DNA of 64,000 bases from Abelmoschus esculentus (GCA_035048815.1 JAUCBN010000022.1:18693001-18757000), one strand, 5' to 3'; numbered from the stretch's first letter, positions 11,535 to 23,577 are shown. Notes: generated by a model from the letters alone, not told the origin. Program-made: numbers and translations.

Positions 11535-11726
11535 ACAATGGCGGATCCAAACTTAAGGGAATGTGGGCCCGTGTTCACCCTGAATTTTTTTAAGTTGTAT
11601 TTACCCTTAATTTTTATAATTTTTATAATTAATTCTTAAATTTTATAATATTTAAGGTTTGTATCCACCTTGAGATTTTAAAATTTTATGTGTTTACCCT
11701 TAAATAAATTTCTGAATTCGCCACTG
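11535..11726. mobile_element. hAT-type MITE with 8-bp TSD
   Basis: A 192-bp element beginning CAATGGCGGATCCAAA and ending in the reverse complement of CAGTGGCGAATTCAGA. It is bordered by the perfect 8-bp duplication AACTTAAA (11527-11534 and 11727-11734). CA..G ends and an 8-bp TSD are hAT hallmarks. It has no coding capacity. Confidence 0.88.
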
Positions 11727-11734
11727 AACTTAAA

Positions 11735-12751
11735 TAATTAATTTGAATTTTTCATTCTATTTGAGTTTAATTTTGTTAATTTAAAAAATTAATTTTTATT
11801 ATTTTGCAATTTAATCCTTAATTTTATTGTATTTTATTTCATCTTTCATTTTAAGTTTATTTTGATCAAGCTTGAAAGACATACTTCTAAACCACGATTG
11901 AATACCTATTCAGTTTCAATTTACTTTTTTAAATATATTTCATCTTTTTAATTTTTCTTTTGTTTTAAGTCCACTTTGACCGAATTTAAACTACATTTTC
12001 CACTACAATTATATAATTTCTACTCTTTTATCCCACTAAAATTGTCACATGTTTGATTTTAGGGTTAAATTTTTAACTTTGGTATCTTATAATTTAAAAT
12101 TTATTATAAACAAAAATATAAAAAATATATTTTAAAAAATCTGAATCAAGTAGTTTTTAAATATATTTATTTTATAAATTTTAATTAATTAAAATATTTA
12201 AATAAATTATAGTCATAAATGAAAAAAATTGAATAAAAAACTTAACATATAGACATAATTAATAGAAGGGAAGGAATATATAACTTTAATTCATATTTTT
12301 AATAAAAAAAAATTCTTTTACAATTCAATCAACATTATATTTTATTCAATTTTATTCTCAAATTGCATTCTCCAAAAACAACATGAAATAACCCATAAAA
12401 CATAAAGAACCTTCCCTTCTCTGTGTTTAAAATGTCCACAAATTTCGACAAACAAAGCATGGATGGCAATGTTAGATGAGGGGCGATTATTATTAGGGTA
12501 TTCAAAATTACCTTAATAGATATTCAGAAGTTCGATAAATCTAATATTATTATTATTATGTTATTATATTTCATCTATCTTTTTATTTATTAACTTATGG
12601 TATGATTTTATTAAGTCACCAGTTTTTGACGAGTAAAAACCTCTTTTATCTTAATTATGTTTTTTATATTTCTTGTTAAAAAAAATTTTAAAAATAAATT
12701 TTAAACTTTAATCCTAATTTTTTACGTCCTAGATTCTATGCCTTAAAAAAT
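11735..12751. other. AT-rich intergenic DNA
   Basis: No gene or clear element seen in about 1 kb, only A/T-rich runs. Confidence 0.5.
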
Positions 12752-13000
12752 GAGTGCAAATTATCTACCTCTTCCCCATACCTCCATTTATGCCCCCACT
12801 TCAAATTAGAGGGTTTAGGGTTCTAAGTTAGGGGTTTTGGTTAGGGTTTAGTGAATTAGGGGTAAGGTGTATTTTTTAGGGTATAGGGTTTAGGATTTAG
12901 AATATAAAAAATAAGGGTTTAGGGTTTAAAATTGAATTTTTTTAAAAAAATCAAAAAAGGCATGAAAGAAGGCACAAAAAAGAGACAAAAAATTTTTGTT
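12752..13000 (+). mobile_element. Telomere-like MITE family, copy B
   Basis: Begins with GTGCAAATTATCTACCTC. It contains TTAGAGGGTTTAGGGTTCT and further TTAGGG-like words, and ends near GAGACAAAAAATTTTTG. It is adjacent to an inverted partial copy at 13001-13146. Confidence 0.65.
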
Positions 13001-13146
13001 CTTAAAAAATATGCTATGCCCTTAATTCTCTAACCAAAACCCTTAACCTTAAATCATAAACTTTAAACCCTAAACTCAATAATTTAAAATAGAGACACTA
13101 ATAAAAGTACGATTTGAAAGTAGACGATTTACGCCGATTTTCGACA
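13001..13146 (-). mobile_element. Telomere-like MITE family, partial inverted copy B'
   Basis: Read on the minus strand it gives GGCGTAAATCGTCTAC and then TTTAAATTATTGAGTTTAGG. This matches the first half of the family; the second half is missing. It lies head-to-head with copy B and directly upstream of the CYP88A-like pseudogene. Confidence 0.6.
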
Positions 13147-13253
13147 CCGTAATTATTGCCTCATATGGTGCATGAATATATTATATATATGTGTGTTTCC
13201 ATTTGCTGATATCAGGAGAAGAAATCCAAAACCCAGAAGGGAAGAAGAGAAAA

Positions 13254-13925
13254 ATGAGTAGCAAGAATGTGGAGTTAGAGTTAGTGTGCCTGATTCTGGC
13301 AGCACTCAGCAGTGGTGGTGGGAGCTTATTTTTTGTATTTGGTTTTCTTAAGAAACTAAAGGAATGGTACTATGTTGTTCGGTTTGGGGAAGAAGATGCA
13401 CAGCTCTCTCCCGCCGGGGGACATGGGTTGGTCGTTCATCGGAAACATGATTTCTTTTCTCAGAGATTTCAGATCCCACGAACCTGATTCCTTCACCAAC
13501 AACCTTGTACATAGGTCTTGTCACTTGTCTACTTTAAGAGCCTTGTTAATGCCTTTGATAGGTATGGTCGCACTGGGATTTACAAGACAAATCTGTTTGG
13601 GAATACGAGCATCATAGTCCGTAGACCCGAACTTTTCAGAAGATTTTGACCGACGAGGAGTGGTTCGAACCCGGGTATCCTTCGTCTTTGGACAAATTAC
13701 TCGGAGAACATAAGTCATTACATGGTGTTTCGAATTAGACTGATGCATGGAGTATCTATCAAAGTTATGTTTCGTCTTTGATTTCGTTTTGAGTTACTTT
13801 TTCCGCAAGCAATCATGAACTTAGTCACCTTTGTTGTAAAATCCCGGCCATCGAGGAAACCATGCGGATATACGGTACGCCATTCACAATTTTTCGAAAG
13901 GCAACCGGTGATGTTAACGTTGATG
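13254..13925 (+). pseudogene. CYP88A-like (ent-kaurenoic acid oxidase family) pseudogene
   Basis: Broken P450. From the ATG at 13254 a membrane-anchor sequence runs to WYYVVR, then a frameshift near 13380, then LPPGDMGWSFIGNMISF and RDFRSHEPDSF, the hallmark start of CYP88A enzymes. After a too-short intron-like gap (about 13515-13559) comes RYGRTGIYKTNLFGNTSIIV. A second frameshift near 13645 precedes LTDEEWFEPGYPS and then a stop. A remnant at 13850-13925 reads IEETMRIYGTPFTIFRK and DVNVDG, fitting the K-helix ETxR region, so most of the middle of the gene is deleted and the haem domain is absent. Intact CYP88A enzymes oxidise ent-kaurenoic acid to GA12 in gibberellin synthesis at the ER. 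This copy cannot work. Confidence 0.85.
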
Positions 13926-14199
13926 GTTAGTCTATTGATAATTGATGCTCTTCAGGATTTCATTTCATTCTTCCCTTGTACATGAACCTACTTGAAACAT
14001 GTTTGCTTTCGCTATATCATACCCAAAGGGTGGAAAGTTTTGGTTTGGACCTAGCTAGTTGTTCATATGAATCCGGATATTTATTCAAACCCGAACATGT
14101 TAATCGAGTTAACGTGTCATATGTTACAATTCAAATTTTATTGGAATTTTTTATTCGAGCCAAGTTTTCAAGTTCATAAACAATTTTAATTATAACTAA

Positions 14200-15020
14200 G
14201 GGTAAACTATTGCGCTAGTCAATTTTGTTTACCTCCAGTACACTTTTAGTCACCGATTTGAAAAATGACCAGTAAAGTCACTATCTTTTTCGGGGTGTAA
14301 AGTTTTAGTTACTCTAACGTTAAGTGTCGTTAAATATTGAGAAAAAGATGATCTAATAAAATAAAAAATGATAAATTACTTAAATAGTTCTTAAACTATT
14401 ATTATGCTTTTGTTTCATCTTTAATAACTTAAAAAATTTTAAAACTTTATATTTTTATATAATCGCAAAGTACTGATCGCAAAAACCTCAAAACTCGCTT
14501 CCAGTTTCCATCACACTGTTCAAAAAGGTCCTTTGACAACTACAACTCATCCCTACATAAATCCCATTCGTTGTGCATAATTTAGACGCCGTTAAATCAA
14601 CCTGCGACCTGCATTTCGTCAGATAAATGACACTTCACCGTTTATCGGACGTCAAAATCTCTAGAATTAGATGCAACAGTAAATCGTCAATGGAAAATGA
14701 TCTATTCTGATCAACCATCGAAGATTTTGATTTTTTTTAAAATAAAGTATAAATGTAAAGGCTTTAGGGTTTTGATCGAAATAGGGGAAACATAAATTCA
14801 AATTTTTAATGGTAAAATATAAAAGTTTTAAATTTTTTAGAGTCAAATTAAAGAAAAAAGTATAATAATAGTTTAAGGATTATTTAAGTAATTTATCATT
14901 TTTTATTGTGCGAGATTATGTTTTCCCTGAAAACGATAATGACCTTACTAGTCGTTTTTCAAAATCGGTGACTAAAAACATACTTAGTTAAACGAAAATG
15001 ACTAGCACAATAGTTTACCC
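14200..15020. mobile_element. Long-inverted-repeat Mutator-like element
   Basis: An 821-bp element starting GGGTAAACTATTGCGCTAGT and ending with the near reverse complement. The inverted arms are at least 250 bp each and share AGTCACCGATTT and AAATGATAAATTACTTAAAT. The flanking 9 bp are TATAACTAA and TATAATTAA (14191-14199, 15021-15029; one mismatch), as expected for Mutator. The unique interior (about 14480-14720) has no coding frame. Confidence 0.85.
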
Positions 15021-15212
15021 TATAATTAATTATCATATTATAATACGTCTAATTCTAATTTAAACATTTCTCTAATCATATAAGATATTCATACATACAT
15101 ACATATATATATATATATTCTTTATATTTTTAAATGTGACATTTTTTTATTTTTATATCAATATAATTTACTAATTAGTACATTTTTTAATTGAATTTTT
15201 CAAATTTTTATT

Positions 15213-16778
15213 GGGTAAAGTACAATGGAGGTCACTCAATTATAGATAAGTTTACATTTTGGTCACTCAATTATTAAAAGTTATGTTTGAGTTACTCAAT
15301 TATGTGTAAGGTTACATTTGGTTGGCCCAATTAATAAAGTTTACATTTGGATCACTCAATTATAACTAAAGTTACGATTGAGTCACTTGTAGATCTAATA
15401 TTTTGATATAATAATTAAAAAAATAGTTTTGAACTAAATTAAAAATATTTCAAAAAAGAATTTATGTCCAAACAACTTGAAAATAAGTTTGAGACATTTT
15501 CAAGGACTTGTTAATGTGTTTTAAATGTTTTAAAGAAGCCAAAGAACACAAAATATTTCAGGCATTTCAATACACTTCCCAAGTGTTTCTAAACAGCTTG
15601 CTTATTTCAAAGGAAAATGTCCAGGTGTTTCGATACTCCCCCAAGGCGTTTCGATACGCTTTTTTCTTTGGACAGAATGGTTTCGATACGTGTTTTGATA
15701 CACCCTAACGATCATTTAAAAAACCCCAACGACTAGGAGTAGTATCGAAACGGCTAAGTCCTGTTTCGATACCATGAGCTAAGAGTTTCGGTACACCTTT
15801 TAGGTGTTTTGATACCGATTCTTAAATCCAGGCTTAACCATTATTTCACAAAGCAGCTGTATCGATACAACTTTTACGTGTTTTGATACCGATCATATCA
15901 AAAGCAAAAATAAGCCTTGAAACAAGCTCCAAATAGCTCCAAATCAATCATAACGGTCAACAACGGCTAGAATCTCATTTGGGATGATAAAAGGAAGCCT
16001 CAAGCATCAAGAGAAGAGGAATGCTTCAATTGTAATAACATTACAATGAGAAATTTGTCTTAGATCTAAATTCTAATCTTTGGGTAGACAAAACACTTGT
16101 GAGCTCAATTGTTAATGTATGCTCAAATGTATTAGGATTGGGTGAGAGCTTAGTTGCAAACAATTAGCCTTGTTAGAAGGATTATCAAAGTTTGCTTAAG
16201 TTTATCTCTTGTTTGAGAGGATTACCAAAGTTCAGGTTGTAAACTTTGGAGGTTTGATTCGGGTTTGAATCAAGGTTTGTAAGGTTAGCCCTTTGTCCTC
16301 AAAAGGAAGAGATTCTTAGTGAATTTAGGAAATCCTTAGTGGGAAGTTAAGGTGGTGGATGTAGGTATTTATTCGAAGGTCAAACCACTCTAAAATCATT
16401 GTGTTCATTGTCTATTTTTATTGCTTCGGCAACTAACACCCAAATAGTCACTTCTCCACCACTTGATAAGGTTTAATTGGTTATTCATCGAGCTCCTTCA
16501 AGCCCAACATCACCTTTTATATTTAAAAAATGTTTATCAATTTGTCAATTAGATTAATTAATGATTTTAAATGAAGTACTCTAGTATTAATGCGTGTATA
16601 CAAATGATTTGAAAGACTTTTTTAAATATGAAAGGTGACATAATCGTAATCTTACCTATAATTGAGTGATCTAAATATAATTTTTATTAATTGGGTCAAC
16701 CAAATGTAACCTTACCCATAATTAAGTGACTCAAATGTAATCTTACCCATAATTAAGTGGCCTCCGTTATAGTTTACT
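15213..16778. mobile_element. Long-TIR Mutator-like element carrying LTR-like sequence
   Basis: A 1566-bp element with a perfect 9-bp TSD ATTTTTATT (15204-15212, 16779-16787). The termini GGGTAAAGTACAATGGAGG and its imperfect complement are followed by arms of repeated phrases of the type GTCACTCAATTAT (left) and ATAATTAAGTGAC (right), about 170 bp long. No transposase is seen. The interior holds foreign sequence (see 15480-16510). Confidence 0.85.
15480..16510 (+). repeat. LTR-like cargo with GTTTCGATAC repeats
   Basis: The core of the Mutator-like element carries about ten copies of GTTTCGATAC/GTATCGATAC variants between about 15620 and 15900. It then shows LTR-like R/U5 phrasing (GGTGGATGTAGG, CCACTCTAAAATC, TTGTGTTCATTGTC), as in Ty1-copia LTRs. 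I could not fix the ends or a target duplication. It could be a nested solo LTR or a captured segment. Confidence 0.5.
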
Positions 16779-16938
16779 ATTTTTATTTTACATCTCAAAG
16801 ATTACTTGAATTTTTTTCTCTAATTCATAAAACTTCTGAGTCGAAATAAAATAAGTAAAAGAATTATTATAATCAAAAATTTTAATTTCTAGTAAAATCA
16901 AATTTTATTAACGCCTATATAATAACAATACTAAGCCT

Positions 16939-16948
16939 ATATAAATAC
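16939..16948 (+). promoter_or_regulatory. TATA box of the X8-domain gene
   Basis: TATATAAATA lies about 105 bases upstream of the ATG at 17050, followed by a CT-rich leader typical of plant 5' UTRs. A second TATATAAT lies about 20 bases further upstream. Confidence 0.55.
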
Positions 16949-17049
16949 ATATTAATAAACATAAATAAATACAAAAGAAGCCGTAAAGAAAAGAAAAGGA
17001 AGAGCAACTCTCCAGTTTCTCTCTTCCTTTACCAACTTAACTCTCCTCT

Positions 17050-17164
17050 ATGGCAGTATCAATCTCAAAGCTAGGATTGTTCTTCCTATCATTGCTGATA
17101 AACTCCATCTCGTTCGGTCGAGGATAGAGCTGGTGCGTGACTTGGAGTGATGTGAGTAACCAGG
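17050..17164 (+). pseudogene. X8-domain (plasmodesmata callose-binding type) gene, exon 1 front half
   Basis: The ATG at 17050 begins a signal peptide (MAVSISKLGLFFLSLLINSI...) followed by SWCVTWSDVSNQ, the start of an X8 carbohydrate-binding domain. An in-frame TAG sits between GRG and SWC, so the frame is closed even without the insertion. The retrotransposon at 17165-22617 interrupts the exon directly after this segment. The rest continues at 22623. In the joined gene 38 codons plus one base lie here. X8 proteins of this group are GPI-anchored and bind callose at the wall around plasmodesmata (family knowledge). Confidence 0.85.
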
Positions 17165-17590
17165 TGTCATGACTGGAGAACAAGGGTCGAAGGAATTAGG
17201 GTTTGAGAAAGGGGAATTAGGGATTTTGAAATCAAAAGGGGGATGCTTGGCTGATAATCCTTATTCGATTGAGGCACGGGATGAAGCACATGATCAATGG
17301 AAGACTTACCTGACCCTTGGAAACGACGTCGATGCCGAGGACACATGGGAGGCACGTGGGGACGCAGGCACAAGAGGCTAAATTAAGCCATACATGATTC
17401 TTTTTATATCTTGAGTTGTTAAGTTAGTTTCTTATGCCAGCTGTACACAAATAATGTTAACGAACCTAGGGTATATGTCTGGTTTGTAACAAGCTGAGGA
17501 TATATTTTTGGAATGAAAAATTGCTTTTCTTCAATCTAAAAATTCTTCTAGTATTCTGAAATTCCCTATTGTTTTAAGTTGAGCATTACA
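17165..17590 (+). repeat. 5' LTR of retrotransposon 2
   Basis: 426 bp, TG...CA, matching 22188-22617. A few bases after it (from 17593) comes TTTGGTAGAAGAACAGGTT, a mutated initiator-Met primer site (compare TGGTATCAGA). Confidence 0.9.
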
Positions 17591-17639
17591 ATTTGGTAGA
17601 AGAACAGGTTCAAGGATCCACCGAGCACACTGGGTAGAA

Positions 17640-18880
17640 ACAAGAAGGCGCAACAAATGGGTGATGGAGTGGACTTGGCGGCTTTACAACGCTAGATGGA
17701 TAAAATGAAGACAAAAATGGCACTCTGATGAGTAGAATGGACTCGTTAGACAACAAATTGGAGGATGCTTTGTCAGACCTAAAAAAGATCATTTCGGCAG
17801 TGTCTAAGATTGCTGATAATCCGTAGGTAGCTACATCTGAAAAAAAAACAGGACAATGTAAAGATATTCTATGAACTTGGATGAACCGGGAATCCTGGCC
17901 TCTAAACCTAGGAGTGAAAGATGGAAAGGTGTAGAACAAGGACTAGAGATAGGAGGTAGCTCCCTTTTACAGGACAATGTAAAGAGGGAAGGGAGTAATC
18001 TAGATAAATTATGGAACTCACTGAACTTGAAACCAAAAATCGAACTCAACATGTTTGAAGGAGAGAACCCAAGGGGTTGTGTATGGAGATGCGAGAAGTA
18101 CTTTGTCATTTTTGGTATTCCTGAGAACCACAAGGTAGAGACTGCAATGATGTATTTAAGTGGGAGAGCATAGACCTGGTTCGATGGTCACATGATGCAG
18201 AAACACAGAATCACTTAGCATGAGTTCGTAGCTGACCTATGCCATCGCTTTTGCAACAGAAATGTCAAAGATATAATTGAGGAATTTAATAAACTTTCTC
18301 AAAAGTCTACAGTGAAGGATTACCAGGACAAATTTGAGGAGTTGAGACCATTAATGCTACAGATGAATGCAACACTTAATGAAGACTATTTTGTGTCCAG
18401 CTTTATCAGTGGACTCAAGGAAGACATCAGACACAAAGTTAAAGTACACTCTCCTACAACTTTATCTGAGGCATACAGACAAGCTAAATTGTATGAATTG
18501 TCGATTGAATTTGAACACAGAAGACAAAGGTTCACAGTGAAAGGACCATCCACAGTCAGTCATTCGAGTCAACCAAAGGTTCAAGGAAATTTTCTATTTT
18601 ACAAGAACAGTGCCCAGAAACAAGGTAACAAACAGGCATTAATGGAATATAGGAGGACCCACAACCTTTGTTTCAAATGTGGGGAGAAGTTCACACTAGG
18701 ACACCAGTGTAAATTGAAGCAATTGAATCTGATGGAGGAAGAACCAGATGAAATAGAAGGAACAGAAGAGGAAGGAGACCTGAAGATAGGTAATACTGAA
18801 GCAGAACCACAGAAGGAGAATGAACTTGAGATCTCAATGAATGCTCTGACAAGAAATGTGGGATTTAATACATTGAGAAT
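17640..18880 (+). pseudogene. gag of retrotransposon 2
   Basis: The start is decayed and stops lie near 17690, 17825 and 18172. The recognisable gag core runs from about 17871 (GENPRGCVWRCEKYFVIF) to the zinc knuckle CFKCGEKFTLGHQC near 18670. It then continues in frame into the protease. It is homologous to the element 1 gag. Confidence 0.85.
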
Positions 18881-21800
18881 TCCAGGTTCAGTCAAAGGCA
18901 GAACCCGGAGTATCCTTGTAGATAGTGGGAGTACTCACAGCTTTATTACACCCACATGGGCCAAGGAGGGAGCAACCCTAGTGTAGTCACATCCTCTAGC
19001 TATCACAGTAGCTAATGGGAAAAAGTTGTATAACTCTGCCATCAGTAAACAGTTGGAATGGAAGATGCAAGGGCAAGAATTTGATTGCGACTTCAGGGTT
19101 TTAAAGATGGGAGGCAGTGACATGGTCCTTGGAGTTGACTGGATGATCAAATACAGTCCAGTAACCATGGATTTCAAGAAATTGACTATGAGCTTTGAAA
19201 AAGAGGGACAAACTATAACATTGGAAGGGGCAAACAAATAAGAGTCAAGATGATATCAGAAAAGAAAATGAGAAGGCTGACTCAGAGAGAACCAGATTGT
19301 CAAGGGAAAGTTTACCTGTTAAGTTTGGAGGGGTAGGAACCAGAAGTACCAATCATCCTTAGAGACGTGTTGGAAGAATTTTCTGAAGTTTTCAATGAGC
19401 CACAAGAACTTCCTCCTGAGAGGACACATGATCATTCCATTGTTCTAAAACTAGGTACAAATCGTATTAATCTTAGACCTTATAGGTTTTCCTTTCATCA
19501 GAAATCTGAAACTAAAAAGCAAGTATCAGAGATGCTATCGAATTCAGTGATCCAGACCAGTAAGAGCCCATTTGCACCTCCTTGCTTGATGGTTAAGAAA
19601 AAAGATGGGTGCTGGAGGTTTTGTATGGATTATAGGCAATTAAATGCAGCCACTGAGAAAAATAAATTTCCCATTCCAGTGGTAGAGGACCTGCTGGATG
19701 AATTAAGGGGTGTTGGGTATTTTTCCAAGGTGAATTTGAGGTATGGATATTGGCAAATCAAGGTGAAAATGAAGATATTCTAAAGACTGCCTTTAGAACC
19801 CATCAGGATCATTATGAGTTTAGGGTCATGCCCTTTGGGTTGACCAATGCCCCAGCCACATTCCAAGCTTTAATGAATAGCTTGTTTGCACCTTATCTTA
19901 GAAAATTTGTATTGGTGTTTTTTGATGACATATTGGTGTATAGTGCAAATTTGAATTAGCATAAAGAGCATGTAAAGACAGTTTTGCAGGTTTTAAAAGA
20001 AAACCAACTATATGCTAAGAAAAAAATGCTTCTTTGGACAGAAACATGTGGAGTATTTGGACCATGTGATTTCTAAAAAGGGGGTTGCTACTGATCCAAA
20101 GAAGATTAAGGTAATGAGAAATTGCCCACTGCCCAGAAATCTTAAATCCCTAAGAGGGTTTCTTGTTCTAACAGGTTACTATAGAAAATTTGTTAGGAAT
20201 TATGGGGGCATTAGTAAGCCTTTGACTCATATGCTAAGGAAAGAAGGGTTTGTGTGGATAGAAGAAGCTAAAAAGGCTTTTAATCTGTTGAAAAAAGCTA
20301 TGTGCAATGTTCTTGTGTTGGCTTTACTTGATTTCAGTAAGGGTTTCTGTTTAGAGATTGATGCTTGTGCTAAGGGAATTGGAGTTGTTTTGTCCTAGGA
20401 GGGGAGACCTATAGCTTCCTTAGCAAAGCTTTGGGTCCTAGAGATGTCAATTTATCCATTTATGAGAAAGAATATTTAGCAATCCTTATGGCAGTGACCA
20501 AATGGAGACACTACCTTAAAGGGAATGCTTTCACTATTAAAACAGATCATGAAACACTCAAGTACTTGCTTGAGCAGAAGCTTACAACCACCATTCAAAT
20601 AAGGGGTTAACAAAGTTGTTGGGACTGGATTATACCATCCAGTACAGAAAAGGAAGGATAGATGTAGTGGTTGATGCCTTGTCCAGAAGAAATGAGGTGG
20701 AAAATGAGTTAATGAACATAACAGTTACCTCATTGATTCCTAGTTGGGTGCATGAAGTTTCAGAGAGTTACAAGGGTGATGCGATGGCACAAGAACTCAT
20801 CACTTCTCTGAGCATTGATATAGAGGCTAAGGAAGGGTGAAGTTTTGTAAAAGGAATTTTAAGGCATGATCATAGGGTGTACATTGAAGGGAATGGAGGG
20901 TTGAGACAACAGATCTTAAAAGGGTTAAACGACTCTCCACAGGGGGCACTCTGGGGTTCAAGCTACATACCAGAGGATTAGAAACTGTTTTTGTTGGCCA
21001 GGGTTGAAGAGCATGGTTATGGCTTATGTGTTGCAATGTGAGATTTGCCAAAGAACCAAGGTTGAGGACACTGTTAAACCTGGGTTGCTTCAGCCAATTC
21101 TCATTCTTAGTTAGGCTTGGAAAGTGATAACCATGGATTTTGTGGAAGGGTTGCCTACATCCCAGAAGTCTAATTGTGTACTAGTGATAATAGATAAGTA
21201 CATTAAATATGGGCATTTTTTAGCCCTGTCACACCCCTACACAGCTATGGAAGTGGCCAGAGCTTACCTGGATCAGATTTATAAGCTTTATGGCCCACCC
21301 AAGATAGCTATTTCAGACAGGGATAAGGGTTTTATCAACTTGTTCTGGAAGAAATTGATGAAACAAGCTGGTACCTCAACACACTTTAGTACAACCTACT
21401 ATCCAGAAATGATGGACAAACGAAGAGGCTGAATCAGTGTAGGAACAGTACTTGAGGTGTATGTGCTTTCTCAAGCCAACGAGTTGGGCTAAACACCTGC
21501 CCTAGGCAGAGTGGTGGTATAATACTAACTACCACAGTGCTATTGGATTAACCCCTTTCAAGGCCTTATATGGGTATAAACCCCCTACATTGATGTGGAA
21601 CTTAGACTCTAAGGTCAGTAGTGTGCAAGAAGAAAGACAGAACAAAGAGACCATGAACAAGCTACTAAAAGAACAGCTAGACAGAGCACAACAAAGAATG
21701 AAACATTATGCAGATAAAAAGAGATCAGAATGGCAGTTTTCAATTGGGGACGAGGTTTACTTGAAGTTACAGTCCTACAAGCAGGCATCCCTTGCATTGA

Positions 21801-22187
21801 GGAAGAACCTGAAGTTAGCCGCGAGATATTATGGATCCTACAAAGTCATCAATCGAATAGGGTCAGTAGCCTATCATTTGGATCTGCCACAACGCTCCAA
21901 GTTACATCCGGTCTTCCATGTCAGTTTGTTAAAGAAGAAAGTGGGGAGTAAGAAGGTTACCTGTCAAGAACCATCTGAGACAACGAACGACGAACAAGTA
22001 AAAGTTTATCCCGCCTTGGTGCTCGATAAAAGAATGGTGAAGCGCCAAAATCGGGGGGTCACCCAACTACTGATACAGTAGTCAAATTTGGGCGCCGAGA
22101 ATGCCACCTGAGAGGATTATAATGTGCTTAAGACACAATTTTCGGACTTTGATCCTTGGGATAAGGATCTACTGGAGGAGAGGATAA
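18880..22187 (+). pseudogene. Decayed pol of retrotransposon 2 (PR-RT-RH-INT-chromodomain)
   Basis: Protease has LVDSGSTHSFI (about 18918), followed by a stop near 18986. RT starts in the frame at 19367, has the YRQLN and YFSKVN blocks, and after a frameshift near 19780 shows LVFFDDILVYS (about 19912). RNase H has CLEIDACAKGIGVV (about 20350) and then a stop. The integrase core starts MDFVEGLPTSQKSN (21133) with ISDRD at about 21311 and a frameshift near 21410. The C-terminal part (21590-22081) has SIGDEVYLKLQSYKQ and LHPVFHVSLLKKK. The chromodomain-like tail near 22090-22160 is out of frame. A purine-rich tract GGAGGAGAGGATAA precedes the 3' LTR. Confidence 0.88.
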
Positions 22188-22617
22188 TGTCATGACTGGA
22201 GATCAGAGGTCGAAGGAATTAAGGTTTGAGAGAGGGGAATTAGGGATTCTGAGATCAAAAAGGGAAGCTTGGTTGATAATCCTTATTCGATTGAGGCACG
22301 GGATAAAGCACGTGATCAATGGAAGACTTATCTGACCCTTGAAAACGACGTTGTTGCTGAGGACACATGGGAGGCACGTGGGGACGCAGGCACAAGAGGC
22401 TGAATTAAGCCATATAGGATTATTTTTATATGCTGAGTTGTTAAGTTAGTTTCTTATGCCAGCTGTACACAAATAATGTTAACGAACCTAGGGTATATTA
22501 TCTGGTTTGTAACAGGCTGAGGATATATTTTTGGAATGAAAAATTACTTCTTTTCTTTAATCTAAAAATTCTTCTATTATTCTGAAATCCCCTGTTCTTT
22601 TAAGTTTGAGCATTACA
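22188..22617 (+). repeat. 3' LTR of retrotransposon 2
   Basis: 430 bp, TGTCATGAC to CATTACA, the partner of 17165-17590. Confidence 0.9.
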
Positions 22618-23329
22618 CCAGGCTCTGCAAACTGCACTAGACTATGCATGCGGCTCCGGTGCTGACTGCAACCCTTTACAGTCCGACGAGCTTTGTTTTC
22701 TCCCGAATACCATCCAGGCTCATGCTTCTTATGCTTTCAATAGCTATTACCAGCGTCGAGCAATGGCGCCTGGTGCTTGTGACTTTGCTGGCACTGCCAT
22801 TGTTGCAAAAACTGACCCAAGTTTCTTCTTAAAAGAACATCTTTCTTTCCTTTTTTTTCCTTTTTTGAATTGTTTTTATGATTTGGTGTTTGCTCATTCA
22901 TCATATTTTTTCAGGTTATGGATCTTGCATTTACCCATCTTCTCAAAGGTATGAAGATTTGCTTCTTATTTTTTCCTGTTGAAACTCTGATACATTTGCT
23001 TTTTCTTTACTGGGTAGCTTTAGAAGGAATTTTCTCTGATTTTCTTAAGTTTCACGCATTCTCTTGATATATTGTTTTCCTATATACAGTCACTAGGGGT
23101 ACTGGTAAATAGTAGACGAGGTTTGAATATTATATACAAAGTGAAATCAACGTTGCTTTTTGAAACAGGTTCTTCGGATCGGTTTTAATTTAAGTTAGTT
23201 TTGGTCGGGTTGTTTTCGGTTAAATTTTGAGTAAGTCGGTTCGTATCTGGTTTGTTTTTAGTTTGGGTGGACATGAGATTAATCGGTTTGAATCGAATTT
23301 TCAGGTAGAATAATTTTTACGGTAAAAGT

Positions 23330-23565
23330 TTTATGTCTTTAGTTATGTTTCCTTTTACGTCTTATACTAAAAATTATTAACAAATTAAATTATAAATACT
23401 AACTCTAATTTTTATATCTTACGCTTTAAACTCTATACCCTAAAAAATATATATTGTCCTTAATTCTCTAAAAATTAATCGCAACCCTTAAACTTGAATC
23501 TTAAACCATAAACCTGTTATTTTAAAGTGGAGCACTAATGGAGGCACAATAAAAGATCAGTCGAT
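23330..23565 (-). mobile_element. Telomere-like MITE family, copy C (inverted)
   Basis: On the minus strand it reads GGGTGTAAATCGACTGATC, then TTAAGGGTTGCGATTA and TTTTTTAGGGTATAGAG. It lies head-to-head with copy D in the last intron of the X8 gene. Ends are approximate. Confidence 0.6.
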
Positions 23566-23577
23566 TTACACCCAGTT

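Larger units (their letters stand above)
17165..22617 (+). mobile_element. Ty3 LTR retrotransposon 2 (chromovirus, same clade as element 1)
   Basis: A 5453-bp element on the plus strand. LTRs are at 17165-17590 and 22188-22617 (TGTCATGAC...CATTACA), with perfect TSD CCAGG (17160-17164 and 22618-22622). The first 210 bases of the two LTRs differ at roughly 18 places by eye, so the insertion is not recent. Gag and pol follow the Ty3 order but are frame-broken. It lies in the coding exon of an X8-domain gene, whose frame continues on both sides. Confidence 0.94.

Noticed and set aside
12790..12930. Interstitial telomere array (TTTAGGG words)
   Set aside because: The words are irregular, occur at the same place in each copy of a MITE-like family with inverted ends, and never form a true tandem array.
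13655..13690. tRNA-like T-arm sequence GGTTCGAACCC
   Set aside because: It lies within the CYP88A-like coding remnant (EEWFEPGYP) and no acceptor, D or anticodon arms surround it.
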